A stretch of 64,000 nucleotides of DNA from Panagrolaimus kolymaensis. Its lineage: Eukaryota; Nematoda; Chromadorea; Rhabditida; Panagrolaimidae. The translations under genes were made by a program, and so were the position numbers. This document shows positions 48,068 through 59,447 of this stretch, one piece after another. Below the pieces are notes generated by a model, which was not told the origin of the DNA, did no database searches, and saw only the letters and a program-made list of their open reading frames with translations. The DNA lies in NCBI GenBank assembly GCA_028622995.1, contig JAJQJQ010000010.1, forward strand, positions 3,720,001-3,784,000. The letters are read 5' to 3'. Positions within the stretch are counted from its first letter, which is position 1. Each line of letters opens with the position of its first letter.

Positions 48068-48888
48068 TTAACTGTTATTATAGTAACACTTTGATGTTTC
48101 ATCAGGAAATAATCCATTTAATGATTGTTCATTTGAATGTTTGATGGCTTTTCTAATTCTTAACCACATTTTTTTGAGCACTGAAATTGCTTCATCTATT
48201 CTTTGTCGATTTGACGATGGTTTTCGAGAGATTTCCAATTCATCGAATTTTAACCGATAAAGCTCTCTAATTTCAGGCATCTTTCGATCCAAAAATTTTT
48301 CAGCCGATTCCAAATCTTCCTCCCAAAACATTCTTTCCAAATAAAAGTTTTCTCTGTAATATCGAACTTTCTCTTGAAAATATTTTATTTAGCGTTTCGG
48401 AATCAAAACTCATGTTTGAATTTTTCTCAAATCTCTCTTCGATTAGTTCGTCAAAGCTTATTGGTTGTTGTTTTAAATGTAAATGACGGTGAAGTTCATT
48501 CATTCCAATATGTTTACTCGCCCCTTCAATAAGAAAATAGGAAAAGTATATAACACCTCCGAATTTGGATTTATTTCCATACAATTCTTCAAAATCTCGC
48601 TCTTTGTAACAAAAGTTGGAAATTTTTAACAAATTCTCTTCATAAATTTGAGTAAAATTTTGTGGTATAACATCTCTGGTAATTGATTTGGTGTTGGTAG
48701 AATTAAAAGGAATTACTAAAGTGGTATTTGTATTTTCTAAAAAAAATAAGTTTAAAATGTTTGGCAGCTTAATAAAAAAATAAGAAGAAAGCACCTTTGA
48801 ATATTGCATTGTTGTTTATTGCCCATACTCTTACAATGTCAATAAGAAAAAAAGCGAGAAGATAATGAAGGAATAGAAGACGACACAT
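48068..48888 (-). CDS. Putative secreted protein, unknown family
   Basis: Three minus-strand exons (48795-48888, 48410-48736, 48068-48372) give 241 residues. A signal peptide (CRLLFLHYLLAFFLIDIVRVWA) precedes an N-glycosylation-rich segment (several N-x-T/S). A mostly helical, charged domain follows, with ELHRHLHLKQQPISFDELIE and LDRKMPEIRELYRLKFDELE. No family recognised. The second intron in this model is only 37 nt (48373-48409); without it the two halves are out of frame. The gene could therefore carry a frameshift and be decaying, or the short intron is real. Both ends look complete. Confidence 0.6.
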
Positions 48889-49436
48889 TAAACCTTGATA
48901 TAAAGTTTTAGGAAAGTTACTATAAAAAGGAACACAATTAAGTAAATTTAATTTTTATAATAAAATATTAACAAAGTAATCCTCAATATTTAAAGAAAAA
49001 GCACTTTTTAATTATAAAAATAATGCATCCGATAGAATAAACGAAGATCAAGTACAAATTCAAACACCTGATAGTATCCATACATATGGCGCTCAATTTA
49101 TCCTTTTCAAAAAAGCAACAAATTGGATCAAGGATGTTTATCCAAAAAAGAGTATTATCTTCATAAAAATTTGGAAGAAAAAAACTCATTGTTTAGTTGA
49201 TTTTATCGCCTCTTTATTTATAGAAAATTTATATTTTTGAATCATTATTCGAGAAAAGGAATACCACTCTTCTGTTACAAATGTTATTCCTATTAGGCAC
49301 AAACGTGAATTTTGGTGAAACAAGATGATTACTTCATTTTTTTATTTTCTATTTTTTTATTTGTACAATTATTAAATAAATTATTTCAGTGAGTGTGGTA
49401 GTGAAAACTATATAAAAGTTATTTGACAGATCATAC

Positions 49437-49732
49437 CATTTACAGAAAGCACAGCTGAAAATCTTTCAAAATTGATTCGAAAAACAAAGTTTGTTGAATT
49501 TGTTTTGGATAAAATTCCCGATAATTTTGATATTAACTTTTTCTGTAAATTCTTAACTGTAAGTTGTAAAAACTTTTAATTAATTAAATGGCAAATAATT
49601 TTAAAAAATCTTAGGATAATATGGAACCGTTATGTCGCATTAGCATTGGCTTCCAACAAGACAATGATATTACCAAAGCTTTCAAGATAAATTTCAAAGA
49701 ATTTACGAAACAATGTTGTGATGATGCTTAAT
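49437..49732 (+). CDS. 3' end of an unidentified gene (fragmentary model)
   Basis: Two joined open segments (49437-49561 and 49617-49732) with a clear GTAAGT...CTTAG intron encode IPFTESTAENLSKLIRKTKF and onward, and MEPLCRISIGFQQDNDITKA, ending KQCCDDA and a stop. The composition is protein-like. No start codon is present, so an upstream exon is needed. A plus-strand frame at about 48980-49240 (NEDQVQIQTPDSIHTYGAQF) is the best candidate, but the junction is not clear. Function unknown. It may be a remnant. Confidence 0.4.
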
Positions 49733-52700
49733 AATTGATTTTAATACTTTCTGAAAAAGTGTAATTAAAATTTTTTGAAAAGTATCTTTGTTTTTTTCTT
49801 CTTCATTCCCAAACCAAGATGATTTTTTATTTTTTTGTAGTTTATTTTAATGAAGTTTCCATTTTCAATATATGTTTTCTCTAATTTGCACCCATTATTA
49901 TATTGATTTGAAGTGATTCCATACATATTGTTTTCACTTAAAAACTTTTAACGTTTTTTTATTTGAATCCATCCATATTGTTTGACCCATACATAGCTAA
50001 ACATATAGTTCATTGACCTTGGGCGACTTTTTGAGGATTATCTTGAGCATTTTTTTTAGTGTTGTTGTTCATTTCTAAAGAGCTGGTACTTTTTGACCTT
50101 GCTTTAGAGAAGGTTTCTGTAATGGTAATAATTGGTTGAAGTGCATGTAACAACTACGCGCTTATGTAAATAAAAAAAGGAGAAATTACATCCAGCATGT
50201 GGCAAATTTCTAACCTGATTTTTTTGGTTAATGAAATTGACTGTGATTTAAAGATTAATTAATTCTTAGTTATCGGTTGCAAACATTTTTTTGAAGAAAC
50301 TTGTAAAAAATTAATATCAAAATTAAAAAAGAGTCTCTTAATTAACATTAAAGTTTTTTTCGGGACACGACGACGACGACAAAAGGTTGACCTGAAAGCC
50401 TTTTCTCATGCACACTTTATATTTATCTTTTGTTTCAGCAGAAAAAAAATGTATTTGCTGGTTCAATGACCGGATTTATCGCATCGTTTTGCAAAGCAAA
50501 AAAAGTACCGACGCCACTTTATATATTGAAGTTATCGCTTTTATTTTTTTGTTATACTTGTTGAAAACTTGAAAGTGTTTCCGTCACTCGTTTGCGTGAA
50601 AGAGAGAAGATGAGGATGCGCGAATGAAACTGATCGGCTTCTGTCAGACCGGTGCCGACTTTTTTTGGAGAACAAAAAAAAGTGTCAATGACTGGAAAAG
50701 AGTGGATGGACGACAAAAAAATGGTCATGATATTGAATGAAACTTTTTTTATTATTATTAAGTGGCTAGCTATCTATTCGTTCTCTTCTATGCTACCGTA
50801 TTTTTTTAACTTTCAAAGTTGGCATTAATCGAAACAATAAAAATAAAAATGGAAGGATTTAATTGTCGTTTTCCATTGTTGACCTCTTTCAACAATTTTT
50901 TTTATAAAGCATAAATTTGAAATAAAAGAAGAACTCTTTAAAAAAAGTGAGCAATTGAATACAAGATGATTTGAATGAAACAAACAAGATTGTCAGCTTA
51001 AAATGTATAAATGTGGGAAATAGGCGAATAGTTAAGTGGTATAAGAACCCTTTAAGCTTTAAAAAGCTGCTTAAACCATATGCTTTCTTGCTTCCTTTTT
51101 TATTGTGTATTTATTTTTCTTTTTGATTTTTTACTTCTATCTTTTTTTTTGTTCTCTCAATAATACTTAATAAAAACGCGCATCCGCAGTGAAAAATAAA
51201 ATATGCTTGATCTTTTCTTTCTTTTTTCTTGGATGTCCTAAGCGGTCGCGCATCTTACTCAATTAGAGAGCGCAGAGAATCGAAAGTCTATATGGTAATC
51301 GTGCCTTTGCTAAAAAGAAAGAAATCTGATCTTATTTTCTCGTGTAATCGTAATCGTTTATGTGCCTTTGCTCTCTTTAACAAACCGTTAGTTAATAATA
51401 AAAAGCGACAAAGACATGAATGTGTCCTCGATGAGGTTACGTAAGACGATTAAGACATGAAACAGTCCTTTTTTAGTTGTCGTTAGTTAAAAAACAATAT
51501 GCCTGTTATTTTTCAATGCTCGTCGTCTGCTTTTTTTTTTGATTTTTGATAGCTTGGGAAACAACAAAATAAAAGAAAGAAAAAAGGGAATAAAAGAGTT
51601 GAAAAAAAAGTTTTAGAATTTATTTTCAAATATTGTTTGTTCACCCAAAATGTGTTTTTACATCAAATCTCGATGAATGGCATCGATGACAAAAAGGCGC
51701 TCAAAATAATAACAACAATTGCCTCTGCTTTTTTTCTCACTTTTAAAACGGTATTATAAGCGCCGGAAATCGCTTTGAGGCTTTCATTGGCAAATATGAG
51801 ATTTTTCTTTCATATTTTGGTGGATTTTTAGCAACAAAAGTAAAAGCATCAGTGAAATTAGCCGTGACATCCTGGTTCATTGTTGTCACTTGGCTTCAAA
51901 GCTTCAAAAAGAGAGAAGTTGGTTGGTTGTCTGGGCATTCTTTTTTCTCTCATATCTCCCGGATTTGGTTCAAATTCAACAAAAAAAAGTGGAAAATTTT
52001 AAAGATGGATATTTCTAAGCAAAAACAAAATAAAAATACTTGTTTATGTTCCACTTTTAATCGAAATTATCATTCATAACAGAATCAACCATACATTTAT
52101 GAAGTATGTGTTTCCAAGCAAACAAACAAATAATTGTTAAACTCTTTTTTTTATAAAAAAAAGATAATGGCCTACGGTAAAAAAATAAAACAAAGTTTTA
52201 TGTTGCTTGTATATTTTTTCTTCATTGTTCGAACTCCGAATAAGTAGGGAAAAAAAATAGAGATATCGACTCCGCCCCATAAAAAAAAATAAAAAATTGT
52301 GGACATCGACGAGTCAATTTGTCGTTGAGAAGTTTATAGCTCGGTCATCATCAAAACGACCGACCAATGAACTAAAGTTGGGAGAGACACGCCTCCATTG
52401 AAACGCCATTTTGAACAAAGTAAATTCTGTGTGTTTGATGTCTTCTTGTCTTCAGAAAAAAGGGCTTTTACTCTTACTTTTGACGTTTTGGAATATATCG
52501 TAAAAATCTTCTTTTATGATTCTTGCTTACTAACACCTTAAGAAAATAAAATATTAAAAACTTATTTATCAAAGAAAGAAATTTGTTATTTTGCATTTCG
52601 AAGTTTATTAAAGCTTTGTGACTTTTCACACTTCATTTAAAATTACTTTCCTATATTTTTTCCACTCAACTTATTTATATATTTTTTCTTTCCTTCATCA

Positions 52701-52755
52701 TCGTTAGCTTCATTAATTTATTATCAGCAGCACAAAGTAACTCCTCACAGCACAA
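49733..52755. other. Gene-poor region upstream of the nuclear receptor gene
   Basis: About 3 kb of AT-rich DNA with small GC-richer patches (around 50370, 50600, 52260-52400). No coding signal with splice support. Likely holds regulatory DNA of the receptor gene, but no specific site can be named. Confidence 0.45.
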
Positions 52756-55305
52756 ATGAATGTACCTTCGAGTAAGCAACTTTTTTTAAAATAATTTTTA
52801 GTTTTACATATTAAAATTAAAGAAAAAAGCTTTAATAATTCTTTTACGACGTCAAAAAGTTGAGATTTTTTTTAGTGTTTGGCTTTGAAGCACTCTAAAT
52901 TCATAATTAATAATTTTTTGTTTTTAAAAAAGAAGCGCCATATTTTTTTATTATTGCTTTTTGTTGTTTGCGCTCTTGAGTTTTCGTCGTCAAAAGTTGC
53001 CATCGGCAAAAGTGAGTGTTTGCAACTTTAATGAAAAAATATTTAAAAAAACCAAAAAGTTGCTCCGAAGCAATTGACATTGAAAAAATTACAGTATATT
53101 TTTTTCACAAATAAGGGAGCAGCAAAAAGCCAATGTTTTTCATTTTGTAAAAAAATTAAAAATGTTTTTAGGTCGTATACTTTTGGATGTCCCTTGTAAA
53201 GTTTGTCAAGATCATTCATCAGGCAAACATTATGGAATTTTTAGTTGTGATGGATGTGCTGGATTCTTCAAGGTTTGAAATCATTCATTTCTCATTTTTT
53301 TGAAGTGGTTTTCTTATTTGTTATAGAAAGTGGTTATTTTTTTAGAGATCGGTAAGGCGGCATCGTCAATATGTTTGTAAAAATCGAAGTAATGGAGAAG
53401 AAGGCAAATGTGTTGTTGACAAAACTCATCGAAATCAATGTCGAGCATGTCGATTGAGACGATGCATTGACATTGGAATGAATAAAGAAGCAGTGCAACA
53501 TGAAAGAGGACCACGAAATTCAACTTTACGTAGACAAATGGCTTTACTTGGAAATTTAACCGATTCATTTACAAATAAACCTATGAATGGTTCTTCTTCG
53601 TCTGGTTCATCCCCCATTGCATCTTTATCATCCATGCCTACATTTTCTTCAATGCCACCAATGATGGCTGCAATTGCTGCAGCAGCCGCTGCTGCCGCTG
53701 CGTCAACAACTTCTCGATCTTCATCGAATGCAACCACAACAAAACCCGGAACAAGCCCTTTAATTATGAATAACCATCCTTTTATGCCATCGATGCCATC
53801 ATTGTCATCAATAGCAGAAAGAATACAACAACATCAATTTGTAAGTTTTTATTTTCAACTCGGTCGGTGGGAAACTAATTTATTGCTAAAATGTGTGAAA
53901 CTCTGCTTGCGCGATCGACCCCATATGGGGACATTTAACTAAACTTGGCAAACAATAAAAAAAGTGCCAATATCGCTTAATCCCCTTTTCCTTTTTATTT
54001 TGTCATCGTCTTCGATTCTCGAAGAAGAAGAAAAAATTGCACAATCCAATTTATTTATTATGAGCGAGCAGAAGCGAAACAAATAAAAAAGTTGTTACAG
54101 TAATTAAATGGCTATTAAACTTATGACTCAAAAAAGGGTAAAAGCAAAAAAAGTAAAAAGTTACTGTAGGAACCAAAAAGGCAATGATTTTTAAATTTGT
54201 CTGTTTTGGAGTACTCATAAAAATATCTTTTTACAATTTTCAACTTACAAAAACAAGTTTTTTTTGACAACTCTGACTCCTATGCCTTTTGTGTATTGAT
54301 TTAAATCATTTTTTGTTATAGACACCAAAAAATATGAGTAAATCTGGTGGTAATTTGGAAAGTGTCATGATACGAAATGTTAGTTGGGCTCGTTCATTAA
54401 TCGGATTTGTACCCGGATTGACAAATGATGAACAGGTTAGTTCTCATTTTTATTATATGCATTTGCGGCTTTTTGCCTTTTTTACACCTAATTGTCAAAA
54501 AGAGATTTATCACTCCCTTTCCTTCCTTTTATTGACCGACGACGACCAAGAAAAAAAGTTTTGCCGAACACTTGTGATTTTCTAAATTCTTTTGTTTTTT
54601 ATAGACTCAAGCAGTTGCAAATGCGATTAGCAGACTTTTTGTGCTTTCGGCAATGGAAGAATGTCTCATGAATGTTGCAATATTGTCTAAAAGTTCAGAA
54701 TGGCGAGCTAACATTTCATCCGAAAATCGACAGAAAGTTATAAATGTAATTAATCAAATTGAAATGTTGCATCTTGATGCAAGCGAATATAATTTTTTGA
54801 GGATAATTACATTATTAAAAGGTAAAAAACATCCACAAAAAGAAATAAATTTGTAACAAAAAGTTTTTTAGCTCTCGGTGATAAAACTCCTCAAATGCTT
54901 CAATTTGTTCATTTGAGTTTAGTAAATCATCAACAAATGTCTTATCCTTATCAACCCGGTCGATATTTGCAATCGATGATGTTAATAAATTCTCTCATCA
55001 ATATTGACCCAAACGTTTTAATACCAACTTTCAAAGCTTTGAAATCCGCTACCACATCTCCTACTCCCTCATCCTATGCTTCTTCTAATTCGACGATACC
55101 AGAAAATAATTTTGCTTCCATTGCTAGTTTTGTAGCTGCTTCTTCATCTTCAAATACGAATGCTGTAAAATTTTCACCAAACATAAACGGAGTTGGAAGT
55201 CCAATGGATATTAAAGAAGAAACTCCTGCTTCCTCACCTTCAACTAGTACAGTGCAATCTGATTCGCAAATTTTTGAACACGATAATGATTTTTGTCAAG
55301 TTTAA
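52756..55305 (+). CDS. nhr-67: NR2E/Tailless-type nuclear receptor (NHR-67-like)
   Basis: DNA-binding transcription factor of the Tailless/TLX group. Exons 52756-52771, 53172-53272, 53346-53840, 54322-54435, 54605-54821 and 54872-55305 encode 458 residues. [20 protein letters not shown] opens the zinc-finger domain. The P-box is [14 protein letters not shown], with the extra residue near Asp-Gly that marks Tailless proteins. [15 protein letters not shown] and [16 protein letters not shown] are close to TLX and C. elegans NHR-67. A linker has an Ala run (about 14 residues, near residue 155). The ligand-binding region is divergent ([17 protein letters not shown] and onward), and the tail is Ser/Thr-rich with IKEE, a possible sumoylation motif. 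The first exon has only 16 coding bases. In C. elegans the orthologue controls anchor cell, uterine and neuronal fates. Confidence 0.92.
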
Positions 55306-56580
55306 TTTATATTTCTTTAAATATTAGTTTTTTATATACTGTAAGATCTCAGATAAATAAAATGAAAACATAAAAAAATCATAGAAAAAAAATAATCTTT
55401 GTTAATGTTTTTTAAATAGAGAAACTCTTGGAATAAAGATGTTATTATTCCAATGCATGAATTAGTTCAAAGCTATCAAAAAGTGCAATAAAAAGGACAT
55501 TAATAAAAGGAATCTAGTACAATTTCGATAACAAAAAGTTTGCAATGAGAAAAAAAAAGATAATGGAAATATTAACTTTAACTTTTAATAATAAACTAAT
55601 CGACATAACTTATATTGACAAAAAGTTACAAAAAAGATATAAAAATTTATTTATAAATCAAAAAACAACGAAAAGTCTTCATAATACTTAACTTTTCCAC
55701 TAGCGATTAGATAAAGTTGGGGTATTTACACCCATTTTGAAATCGGATCCTATGAAGCCGATTTGGAAGCATTCATTTATTTTAAGAATACTAGTATCAA
55801 GCCATGACGGAAGAAACTGAAGGAAGAAAAAACGATTTGAATTAGAAAAAAAATTGCAGGAGAAAAGTGCCTTATTTTTCTCATTATTTATGCATTTTTA
55901 CATACGTTTTCAATTATATTTTTCAAATTGGATCCTATCATGCCGATTTGGAAGCAATTTATAGTTGTTACGTTCACCACGAAGTGATCGTTTACATAGA
56001 TAGAGGAGGAGGTCCATTAATAAAATATGGATGTTGGTTGAAGGTCATAATTGGTATGCGATTCAAAACCCTGTTGGGAATAATCTTTAAAAATCATATA
56101 ATAAATATTTGGATAAAAATATCCTTATGCTTTATTGAACACCGTAACTCAAAACGGGATTCAGCAAATTAATTTTTTAATATTATTCATTCATTTATTT
56201 AAAACCCAAATATCTTGTTGATGAGCTCAATGATTGAAAAAAAGTGGAGTTCGAATATTTAGTAAAATAATTAATCTTTAAGATTTTTAAAACAGAAAAA
56301 TAATTTTGGATTTTATTGATTTTTGCCAAAGCATTAACTTTAAAAAAGGTTTCTTTAAGTGAAAAACATTAAATTTAAATATTCCTAACTTCATTGAATA
56401 GGTAGTTGAGAAGAAAATGGATTGAAAAACATGAGTAAAAATATATAAAAAATGATTTAGGTAATCCACTTTTTCATTATCTTTCAAAATTGTCCAAAAA
56501 ATATTGAAAATTTAATTCAAAATTCGACAAAAAGTTCACTTTCATATAGTCCAAAAAAGTTCTTATCTATTATCCGGTTT
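55306..56580. repeat. Decayed dispersed-repeat segment
   Basis: GGATCCTAT-x-A-x-GCCGATTTGG occurs twice in direct orientation (55745-55771 and 55930-55956). Between them is a segment from CGATTTGAATTAG (about 55833) to TTTATGCATTTTTACAT, which recurs about 80 percent identical near 57163-57262. In one frame both copies read RFELEKK, then SLFMHFYI, so they look like pieces of a duplicated gene. Stops break this copy. Confidence 0.55.
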
Positions 56581-56660
56581 TCTAGCGCAATGGAATTTTT
56601 GCAATACGTTGTAGGATTTTCGCTGTGTTCGAATCCTGGACTCATCTCAAAATCTCAACC
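56581..56660 (+). other. tRNA-like A/B box remnant
   Basis: TAGCGCAATGG (A-box-like, 56583-56593) and GTTCGAATCC (B-box-like, about 56628-56637) are spaced as in a tRNA or tRNA-derived SINE head. The flanks do not pair as an acceptor stem and the T-stem is imperfect, so this is at best a tRNA pseudogene or SINE fragment. Confidence 0.25.
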
Positions 56661-56943
56661 GACATGGCCCGCCCTTTCTCAACACATCACAAAATTTTTG
56701 ATTTTTTTGGCTTATTTAAATTTTTGGTTTATCATAAGAATTAATTGAACCAATTCTTTTTAATGTTTTTACATATTTGATGCATGTTTTAAAAAACCAA
56801 AAACAGTCTGTTGAGTGTTGAAATTATTTTTGAAGTTTTAATTATGAAACAAATATTTTTTACCCCTTCAGCAGATCTTATTTTTTCTTGTTTTTATTTA
56901 TTTTTCTTCAAATTAATTCATGCAAATACAAGACATTTCAGAA

Positions 56944-57274
56944 ATGGCTTCAAACATAGAAGAAGAAGAAATTAGTGAATCTCGTTTTGAATTAGGGCCT
57001 GAATTGGAGATATGGATTTTTTGATCCTAATATTTTTAATTAAATATATTAAAATTAATCCCAACGAGGTTTTGTATTCCGTCCATTGGAAGCACCTCAA
57101 CTGTGATCCATTTATTTATCTGCTGCATCAAGCAACCATAGAGACACAAAATTTAGTTTAAAACGTTTTGAATTAGAAAAAAAATTCCAGCGGAAAAATA
57201 CTTTATTTTTATCATTGTTTATGCATTTTTACATCCATTTTCTTAATCAAATTGTCCTAATTTCTTTCTCTTAA
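56944..57274 (+). pseudogene. Possible broken member of a short duplicated gene family
   Basis: An ACATTTCAG acceptor abuts an ATG at 56944 that opens MASNIEEEEISESRFELGPE, ending at a stop at 57022-57024. About 100 bases on, an open segment reads SSNHRDTKFSLKRFELEKKF with a hydrophobic LFLSLFMHFYIHFLNQIVLI, stopping at 57272-57274. The shared RFELEKK/SLFMHFYI segment ties it to the copy at 55.8 kb. No GT donor joins the two parts convincingly, so it is probably broken, or a very small spliced gene I cannot resolve. Function unknown. Confidence 0.35.
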
Positions 57275-59364
57275 TTTTAAAATTTTGATTTTACTGTCTT
57301 TCGACATGCATTTGCAATTACGTTTGAATTTTTCTGAAACGTTTTTATGTATAGCTTTAAACGATGCTCATCAATTTTGTCTTTGCGAATTCAAAAAAGG
57401 TTAAAAAAATTGGTTGATGCATTAAGTACATGTTAGCAGAAAATTGTTTAAAGAAATGGTCATATGTTGTTGTGGTTATGTGGGTGCCATCAATGAAGGT
57501 TGTTATGTATGTGTATGTTTGCTGCCAAATTTAAGCAAAAAAGCGTGGTGGCATCAATGAGTTAGAGAGGCGCACTTTTTCGTAGTCGTTGTTGTTGTCC
57601 ACCGCCTTCTTCTTCCTATTCTGTGCAACATTTTTTCAAGAGTATTTTTTTTTTCCAATTGAACGTCTTCGAGGTTCACTTTTTTTCCTTCTCCTTTTCT
57701 TTTTTCTCTCCTGTTTACTCTTTTTTTTTTAAATGACATTTCTCGGGTATTAAAAACTTTTTTCTTTCACGAGGAGTAAAAAAATTTTAAGTTGTTTATT
57801 TTAATCTTATTTTCGAATAATATTAAATCTTCTCAAATATACCTTCCATTTCAATGCTCAATTTTAACCCGCGGATGCGTTGCATCAAAAAAAGACTTTG
57901 CTTCAATGCTTTTTTAATGATTTTTTTTCTCTTTAGCTTTTTGGCAATTTTCTCGTGCTGCTCTTCAAATGTAATTTCTCAGTATAATGCAAAGTAGCAG
58001 GCAGCAGCAAGCTTTTCAACATTTTCTTCATCTTTTGTTGAAGTGCCGCCGTCAAATTTAACACGCTGCTGCCGTATAATGCGGCGGCATTTACAACAAC
58101 AACTGCAACATCATCTTTCCGTGAAACACTTCTATTACGCTACTGCTGCGTGGCGATGATTATTTTATCATCATCTTCATCGCTAGAGATAGCCACTTCT
58201 ATTTCCTATTATCAACAAAAAAAGAACATCTCTCGAAATATATCCTTATATTCTTCATTTGACAGCCAATATTATATTTATTTTCAAGAAGCTATTTTAT
58301 TTTATATTTTTTAAATAAGGTTTGAAAATTGCTTTTATTTTTTTCCATTTCATCGGGAGTAAAAACAAATTATTTTTTCTGGTTTAATGATAAAAAAAAC
58401 GCATGTTCTGTTTTTTTTTTCTGGCGGGAAGAAAAATAAATGAAATGACAAGTATATAGCTTACTCTCAAAGCTGCGGGTGAAGAGAGAGTGGTGGGCTA
58501 TAAAATAGTTCTCAAAATTGTTTAAATAATCAAAAGTAAAAAAAACAAGATGTTTTTCACTTAGCTTCGTTTGGTTGTTTTACAAAAAAATTATGTGTAT
58601 TCCATTTAAAAATAATGCGGAGTAGCTGTAAAACATTAAATCTCTTTCTTCCATGATTATAAAAAACAAAAATTATGCTAACCCATAATATAACTGCCAC
58701 TTTAATGCTTTTTTTGTTTTACTTTTTACAACTCTTTTGACAAATAACTTTTCTTTTTATTTTACTTGCATGCTTGTTGTGTATTTTTTTGTTTTGTTTC
58801 TTTTTTTTCTCGACCAAACAGCGTTTGTCTCGCGCAACACAAAAAGAAGAAGATCGAAACAAGAGTAAAAAAAATAGCAACCAAACTTTCGTAGTTTATT
58901 TTTCAAAAATTCTTTTATTCTTTTCTTCTTTTTTTCCTGAAGGTGCAGTTTTTTTGTGAGTTTTTTAAAATCTCTATTAATGAAAAAAGTAGCTAGCTTT
59001 AATGCATATATATATATTTCCTTTACTTTCTTTGGGTGGAGCAAGTTTCATTTACAGTTGGGATAGTTTTTCTTTTCACCCTTTTTCACATTCCCGTCAC
59101 AGACAGCTGAAACTTTTTAGCTTTAGCTTTATTTAAACTTTGACATTTTCCTTTCCATTTTTTTCTTTGCTTTTGCTTTTCAGATTGCATATCTCTCATA
59201 CCGGGCGGAAAGAGTGTTGTTTTTAAGGCTTTATTATCTTTTCTCCTCGCCCTTTTAAAGCTTTCTTAAATTAAACATTCTTTTTTTTTCAGAGAGATTT
59301 ATTCTAGAATTTGATGCTTTTGACAACAAATTCAAATTATTGTTTCAAAATTTAATCATACAAA
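57275..59364. other. Intergenic region with GC-richer island
   Basis: AT-rich apart from about 58020-58170, where CTGCTGCCGTATAATGCGGC and nearby GCCGCC runs occur. No open frame of interest. It may be regulatory DNA for the nuclear receptor or for the gene starting at 59365. Confidence 0.4.
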
Positions 59365-59447
59365 ATGTCAAAAACAGAACCAGGCAGTCGTAAACAAGCG
59401 GCATTTTTTAAACAATTATATTGGTTAAATCATTTAAGAAGGCAAAA
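59365..59447 (+). CDS. Isolated first coding exon of a gene extending beyond the window (possible ABCA-type)
   Basis: ATG at 59365 opens MSKTEPGSRKQAAFFKQLYW-LNHLRRQ, ending at a good donor (AAAA/GTAGGT) in phase 2. The pattern FFKQL-xxW-xN-xxRRQK resembles the N-terminus of ABCA transporters (QLxxLLWKNxxxRRRQ), where it precedes the first membrane helix. No following exon was found in the remaining 4.5 kb, so intron 1 is long or this is not a gene. The assignment rests on about 15 residues and is tentative. Confidence 0.35.

Noticed and set aside
51010..51080. AGTTAAGTGGTATAAGAACC resembling a tRNA D-arm
   Set aside because: No B-box or acceptor stem follows at the right distance.
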